Source: Nymphaea colorata
Taxonomy: Eukaryota; Streptophyta; Magnoliopsida; Nymphaeales; Nymphaeaceae
Assembly (NCBI RefSeq): GCF_008831285.2
Contig: NC_045147.1
Coordinates: forward strand, 10,074,334 to 10,138,333
Direction: 5' to 3'
Length of the DNA stretch: 64,000 bases
Below the pieces are notes generated by a model. That model was not told where the DNA came from. It saw only the letters and a program-made list of their open reading frames with translations, and searched no databases. A program made the translations under genes and the position numbers. The stretch's first letter is position 1; every line of letters begins with the position of its first letter. This document shows, one piece after another, positions 59,594-64,000 of this stretch.

Positions 59594-62500
59594 ATGGGTG
59601 CACTTCAACTTCTGAACACCATAAAAAGGGAGGAAAAAGTGAAAGTGACAGTGACACCTTCTAACGACCTCATGTACTTGAAAATCTTGGTAAATGGAAG
59701 ATCTACCCTGGCTATGGTAGACACGGGAGCCACACATAACTTTGTCTCAGTTGAGGAGGCGAGGAGACTAGGCCTAACCCTTGAGAGGGGAGAGTAACGC
59801 ATGAAGGCGGTGAACTCAGAGGCCAAACCCATCCACGGAGTGGCCCGGGATGCGGTTGTGAAGATTGAGAGTTGGTCAGGAAGGGCCGACTTTTCGGTGG
59901 TCCCGATGGATGATTTTCGGATGATCCTAGGCATGGAGCTCCTCAGTACTGCGAAAATGGTCCCAATGCCGCACCTACGCAGTATTAGTATCATGGATGA
60001 GAAGTCCCCTTGTATGGTTCCAGTAACATCGATAAAGAGGGATAAGGGCAAAGCTGCAATGATATCTGCCCTTCAATTGAAGAAAGACCTCAAGCACGCC
60101 GAAGAGACGTACTTGGTGGCAATCAGGAAAGTGACTAATGACTCCCCTGGTTTAGTCCCAGAGGCGCTTGCGCCTGTCTTAGCGGAATTTGCAGGAACAA
60201 TGCCTGCGGAGCTCCCTAGACGATTGCCACCTCGACGTGAGGTGGATCATGCCATCGAACTCCTTCCTGGTGGTGCCAAACCCCCGGCAATGGCACCATA
60301 ACGAATGACCCCTGTAGAATTAAGAGAACTTCAGCGACAGTTGGATGAGATGCTAGCTGGAGGTATAATCAGACCCTCTAAAGCTTCTTTTGGTGCACCA
60401 GTGTTATTCCAAGCGAAACATGACGGCTCCAAAAGGCTATGTGTGGATTATCGAGCATTGAACAAGGTAACGGTGAAGAACAAGTACCCCTTATCTTTGA
60501 TTGCAGATCTGTTTGATCAACTAGGCAAAGCTCAAGTGTTTTTCAAGTAAGACCTCAGATCAGAATATTGGCAAGTTCGGATTGTTGACGGCGACGAGCC
60601 CAAGACCACTTGCGTCACTCGTTACGGTGCCTTTGAATTCTTGGTAATGCCGTTCGGGTTGACGAATGCCCCAACCACTTTTTCGACTCTAATGAACAAG
60701 ATATTCTATCCGTACTTAGATAAGTTCGTGGTAGTTTATCTTGATGACATTGTAGTGTACAACAACTCCATGAGAGTCCATGTGGAACACTTGCGAACAG
60801 TGTTCAAGGTATTGGAGGAAAACGAACTCTATGTGAAGCGCAAGAAGTGCCTATTCGGCCAATCGAAAATCAGTTTTCTCGGTCACATTGTGGGAAAAGG
60901 TCAACTGCGAATGGACACAGAAAAGGTGAGGGCAATTTGAGGCTGGAAACCGCCAACCAATGTACCAGAACTATGTTCTTTTCTCGGTTTGACGAATTAC
61001 TATCGACGATTCATTGAGGGGTATTCTTTGATAACTGCGCCTCTCACTGATTTGTTAAAGAAAAACCGAACTTGGGCTTGGGAAGAGCTCGAAGAAGATG
61101 CCTTCGAGAAGTTGAAGAGGGCCCTGACGCAGGAGCCTGTGCTCAGGTTGCCCGACTACACAAGAAAATTTGAAGTCCACACAAATGCATCATATTTTGC
61201 CATTGGCGGAGTTTTGATGCAGGAAGGTCATCCAGTTGCTTATGAGAGTCGGAAGCTGAAAGACGCAGAGCGACGGTACTCTGTGCACGAAAGGGAAATG
61301 ACGGCCATTATTCATTGTCTTCGCACATGGAGACATTACTTATTGGGGTCCCAGTTCGTGGCAAAGACTGATAATGTAGCCACAAGCTACTTCCAGACTC
61401 AAAAGAAGTTGAGTCCGAAGCAAGCTCGATGGCAGGAATTCCTTGTAGAATTCGATTTCGCATTGGAGTACAAGGCAGGGAAGACAAACGTCGTAGCCGA
61501 TACATTGAGTCGGAAGGTGGAGTTGGCAGCTACACGGACAACATCATCCGAAGCGCAACTCGAGGGTGCTCTTCTCGGGCGGATCCGAGAAGGCATGAAG
61601 TAGGACCCAGTGGCCAAGCACTTGGTCGAAACAACGGAGGCGGGAAAGACGCGACGATTCTGGCTACAAGACGGACTTTTGATGGCAAAAGGTGGACGAG
61701 TGTTCGTGCCTAGATGGGGCAATCTCCGACGAGAGTTGCTGAAGGAGTGTCATGACTCATTGTGGGCTGGCCATCCTGGCCAGGAGCGGACACTGGCACT
61801 GCTCGAACGTGACTACTACTGGCCACAGATGCGCGATGACGTTGAAGCATATGTGAAAACATGCTTGATCTGTCAGCAGGACAAGGGAACAAACCAGAAG
61901 CCTGCCGGTCTCCTGGAGCCTCTTCCTATTCCAGAACGTCCGTGGGAATGCCTCTCCATGGACTTCATCGTCAGCTTGCCCAAAGTTGACGGCTTCAGCT
62001 CCATCCTTGTGGTTGTGGATAGATTTTCAAAGTATGCCACCTTCATCCCAACCTCTAAAGAATGTCCCACGAAAAAGATGGCAGAATTGTTCGTGAAGCA
62101 TATAGTCAAGCATTGGGGCGTGCCGAAAAGCATTGTCAGTGATCGAGACGCTCGCTTCACAGGGAAATTTTGGCGCGAAGTATTTCTTTTGTTGGGTTCA
62201 GATTTATTATTCTCAACAAGTTTCAACCCTCAAATGGACGGCCAAACTGAACGAATCAACGAATTGTTGGAACAATACCTTCGGCACTATGTCAGTGCAA
62301 ATCAAAAGGATTGGGTGAAATTGTTGGATGTAGCTCAATTTTGCTACAATTTGCAGAAGAGCGAATCTTCTGGACATAGTCCATTCGAAATAGCCACTGG
62401 ACAACAACCGTTGATGTCGCATACCCATGCAGCCCAAGAAAAGGGAAGACCCACTTTTGCCTACCAGTTCGTTCGCGATTGGCAGAACCAGACGGAAATG

Positions 62501-63040
62501 GCTAAGGCGTTCTTACACAAGGCCGCCAAAAAGATGAAAAAGTTTGCAGATCGGAATCGAAGGCCAATGGAATTCCGATTGGGTGATCAAGTCCTCGTGA
62601 AGCTCTATCCTGATCGCACAGACATTTTTCGTGGTCGACACAGGTCATTGATCCTCAAGTATGAGGGAACCTTCACAGTGCTGAAAAGAATCGAAAAGCT
62701 AGCCTACAAGCTAGACTTGCCACCAGACTTTAAGGTGCATTCAGTGTTCCATGTTTGTAACCTGAAGCCCTTCTATGTCGATGAGTAAGACCTCGAGAGA
62801 AGCGTTCCAGAACGAGACCCAATCCTACAGCGAGCCCCGTCGACCAAGCGAGCGGCGGACCGTCAGATGGAAGAGATTCTTCGGCACAAGACAAACTATT
62901 TGGGGGAGCCGAAGAAGTACCAAGTGAAGTGGATAGGCGAACACAACCCCACCTGGGAGTATGCATTCCGCATGAAGCAGCGCTACTCGCTGGAAGTCAA
63001 GGCCTATCATGAAACTGCTGGCACTGAGGACGACGCATAA
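59594..63040 (+). pseudogene. Gypsy pol with chromodomain, six premature stops
   Basis: One reading frame runs from 59594 to TAA at 63038-63040 with no frameshift that I can find, but with stops at 59795, 60299, 60548, 60938, 61601 and 62786. Domains: protease VDTGATHNFVS (about 59720), RT with YLDDIVVY (about 60738), RNase H from about 61170, integrase HHCC (HPGQERT, CLICQQDK) and core (MDFIVSLP, SDRDARFTG, DGQTERIN). A C-terminal chromodomain with YQVKWIGEHNPTWEY lies near 62920-62965, after the last stop. In RNase H the usual TDAS-D pattern reads TNASY, so two acidic positions look lost. Assignment is firm; activity is not possible without readthrough or repair. Confidence 0.93.
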
Positions 63041-63056
63041 CTTGAAGGGGGGAGCC

Positions 63057-63462
63057 TGTTCCCCTGTGTCTAGGAGTCTGTACAGTCATTTGCTTTGTTT
63101 TGCATTGTGCTTTCTTTGCTTCTGTTGAGTCATTTGCTTATGCATGTTTACTTGTAAGGGAGTACCCTCCCACCGGTCTAAGTATCAAATATTGGGATTT
63201 CTTGTTTTGGGTGGTCGGCATGGGAATCCTGTAAGAGGCCTCGGCCATCCTATATAAGTAAAGTCGAGATCATTCTCCTTACTTATCTTTCTCGTGATGT
63301 ACTAATTTTTCAAGCGAATACATTGCGAGATTTCTTTATTCACAAGCATTCTTTATACACTCGTTTTCTCAAACTACTTTTGCGCCCCGTTCAGTGGTTT
63401 GAAGGCTTGTGACAATCAGGTTCTTGCCGCGCCGCACGGGCCGAAGTTCTCAGCCCGTGACA
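63057..63462 (+). repeat. Gypsy 3' LTR
   Basis: 406 bp copy of 57935-58340, preceded by the polypurine tract and followed by CAAAC. Confidence 0.95.
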
Positions 63463-63891
63463 CAAACACTATCTTAATAAAATTGGGAGGGAGAGGAGTG
63501 TGATATTGCAAGCATCCCCTTACCCAGCACAACCACTTCTTGCTGTTTGACACTGAAAATACATTCTGGATGGTGGGACGCCGCTGTCCTGCCGGCGAGA
63601 GGAGGGGGCCGGGGAGGCTGCCGAGATGCTGCTCCCCCACCCTCTTTGATGGGGAGCATCAGGCTTAGAGGCCCACTTTTTATTCTAATTTTAGTTTGTA
63701 ATGCTATGGGTAAAGTAGACTAAGTAGGGGTAAAGTGGTTAGAGACGATGAGTTAAAAGAAAACTATTATCTTATTTCACAAAAACTAGTCTAAAAAATT
63801 ATGAATATGGAACGTAGTCAGTAACCAAGCTAGACTCTTTTTTCAAAGGGATAATGCATCACAATCAAATTTTGAGTTTTACTCTAGAAAA

Positions 63892-63922
<31 letters not shown>

Positions 63923-64000
63923 GCAGAATTCAGTAAAATATCCTTGATGAGAAATGACCGCTAGGAACCCAATTTAGAACTAACTTAAACTGATAAAATA
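63463..64000. other. Right-edge flank, no gene seen
   Basis: A GC-rich patch at 63575-63640 and a (TA)n tract at 63896-63922 are the only notable elements. Short minus-strand frames are unrecognised. Confidence 0.5.

Larger units (their letters stand above)
57935..63462 (+). mobile_element. Full-length chromodomain Ty3/Gypsy retrotransposon, inactivated
   Basis: LTRs at 57935-58340 and 63057-63462 (406 bp each, TGTTCCCC ... CCCGTGACA). The primer site TGGTATCAGAGCC at 58343-58355 matches initiator tRNA-Met. The polypurine tract GAAGGGGGGAGCC (63044-63056) ends at the 3' LTR. Flanks CAAAT and CAAAC match at 4 of 5. The internal order gag, protease, RT, RNase H, integrase, chromodomain is that of plant chromoviruses. 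I count about 14 differences between LTRs (roughly 3.5%). Size 5528 bp. Numerous stops make it non-autonomous today. Confidence 0.96.

Overview
This is nuclear DNA from a flowering plant. The evidence is AT-rich sequence with long intergenic spaces, genes split by many GT-AG introns, Copia, Gypsy, TRIM, hAT and Tourist-type transposons, a nuclear-type tRNA-Asn, and plant-type RAD54, PAH (lipin) and EF-hand proteins. I cannot name the species from the sequence.

Layout. 1-8.3 kb: the 5' two thirds of a RAD54 recombination-repair ATPase gene on the minus strand, 13 exons, running off the left edge. 8.3-24 kb: a gene-poor stretch with one tRNA-Asn, a tRNA-like sequence, a LINE relic, Tourist-like and hAT-like non-autonomous elements, microsatellites, a dispersed ~0.8 kb duplication and a seven-copy 187-bp tandem array. 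24.1-34.2 kb: a complete phosphatidate phosphatase (PAH/lipin) gene on the plus strand, 10 coding exons and 1356 codons, with an upstream 69-bp promoter duplication, three upstream ORFs and a TRIM retrotransposon in intron 4. 37.0-37.3 kb and 42.1-42.7 kb: two intronless EF-hand protein genes on the minus strand (two and four EF-hands). 43.0-56.6 kb: a direct duplication of a ~4 kb block of decayed Copia-type sequence. Its second copy was later split by a nearly full-length Copia element (48565-53524, TSD ATGTC) and a Tourist-like element. 57.9-63.5 kb: a full-length but inactivated chromodomain Gypsy element with both LTRs, PBS and PPT.

The host genes (RAD54 for recombinational repair, PAH for ER lipid metabolism, two calcium sensors, one tRNA) are unrelated neighbours, not a cluster or operon. 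I found no convincing new biological system. The more distinctive signals are the homogeneous 187-bp array, the extended PAH with internal duplication and uORFs, the TRIM in its intron, a set of hAT-like relics (four with recognisable 8-bp target duplications), and a datable order of nested insertions in the 43-57 kb block. All exon boundaries were derived by hand from splice consensus plus reading frame.
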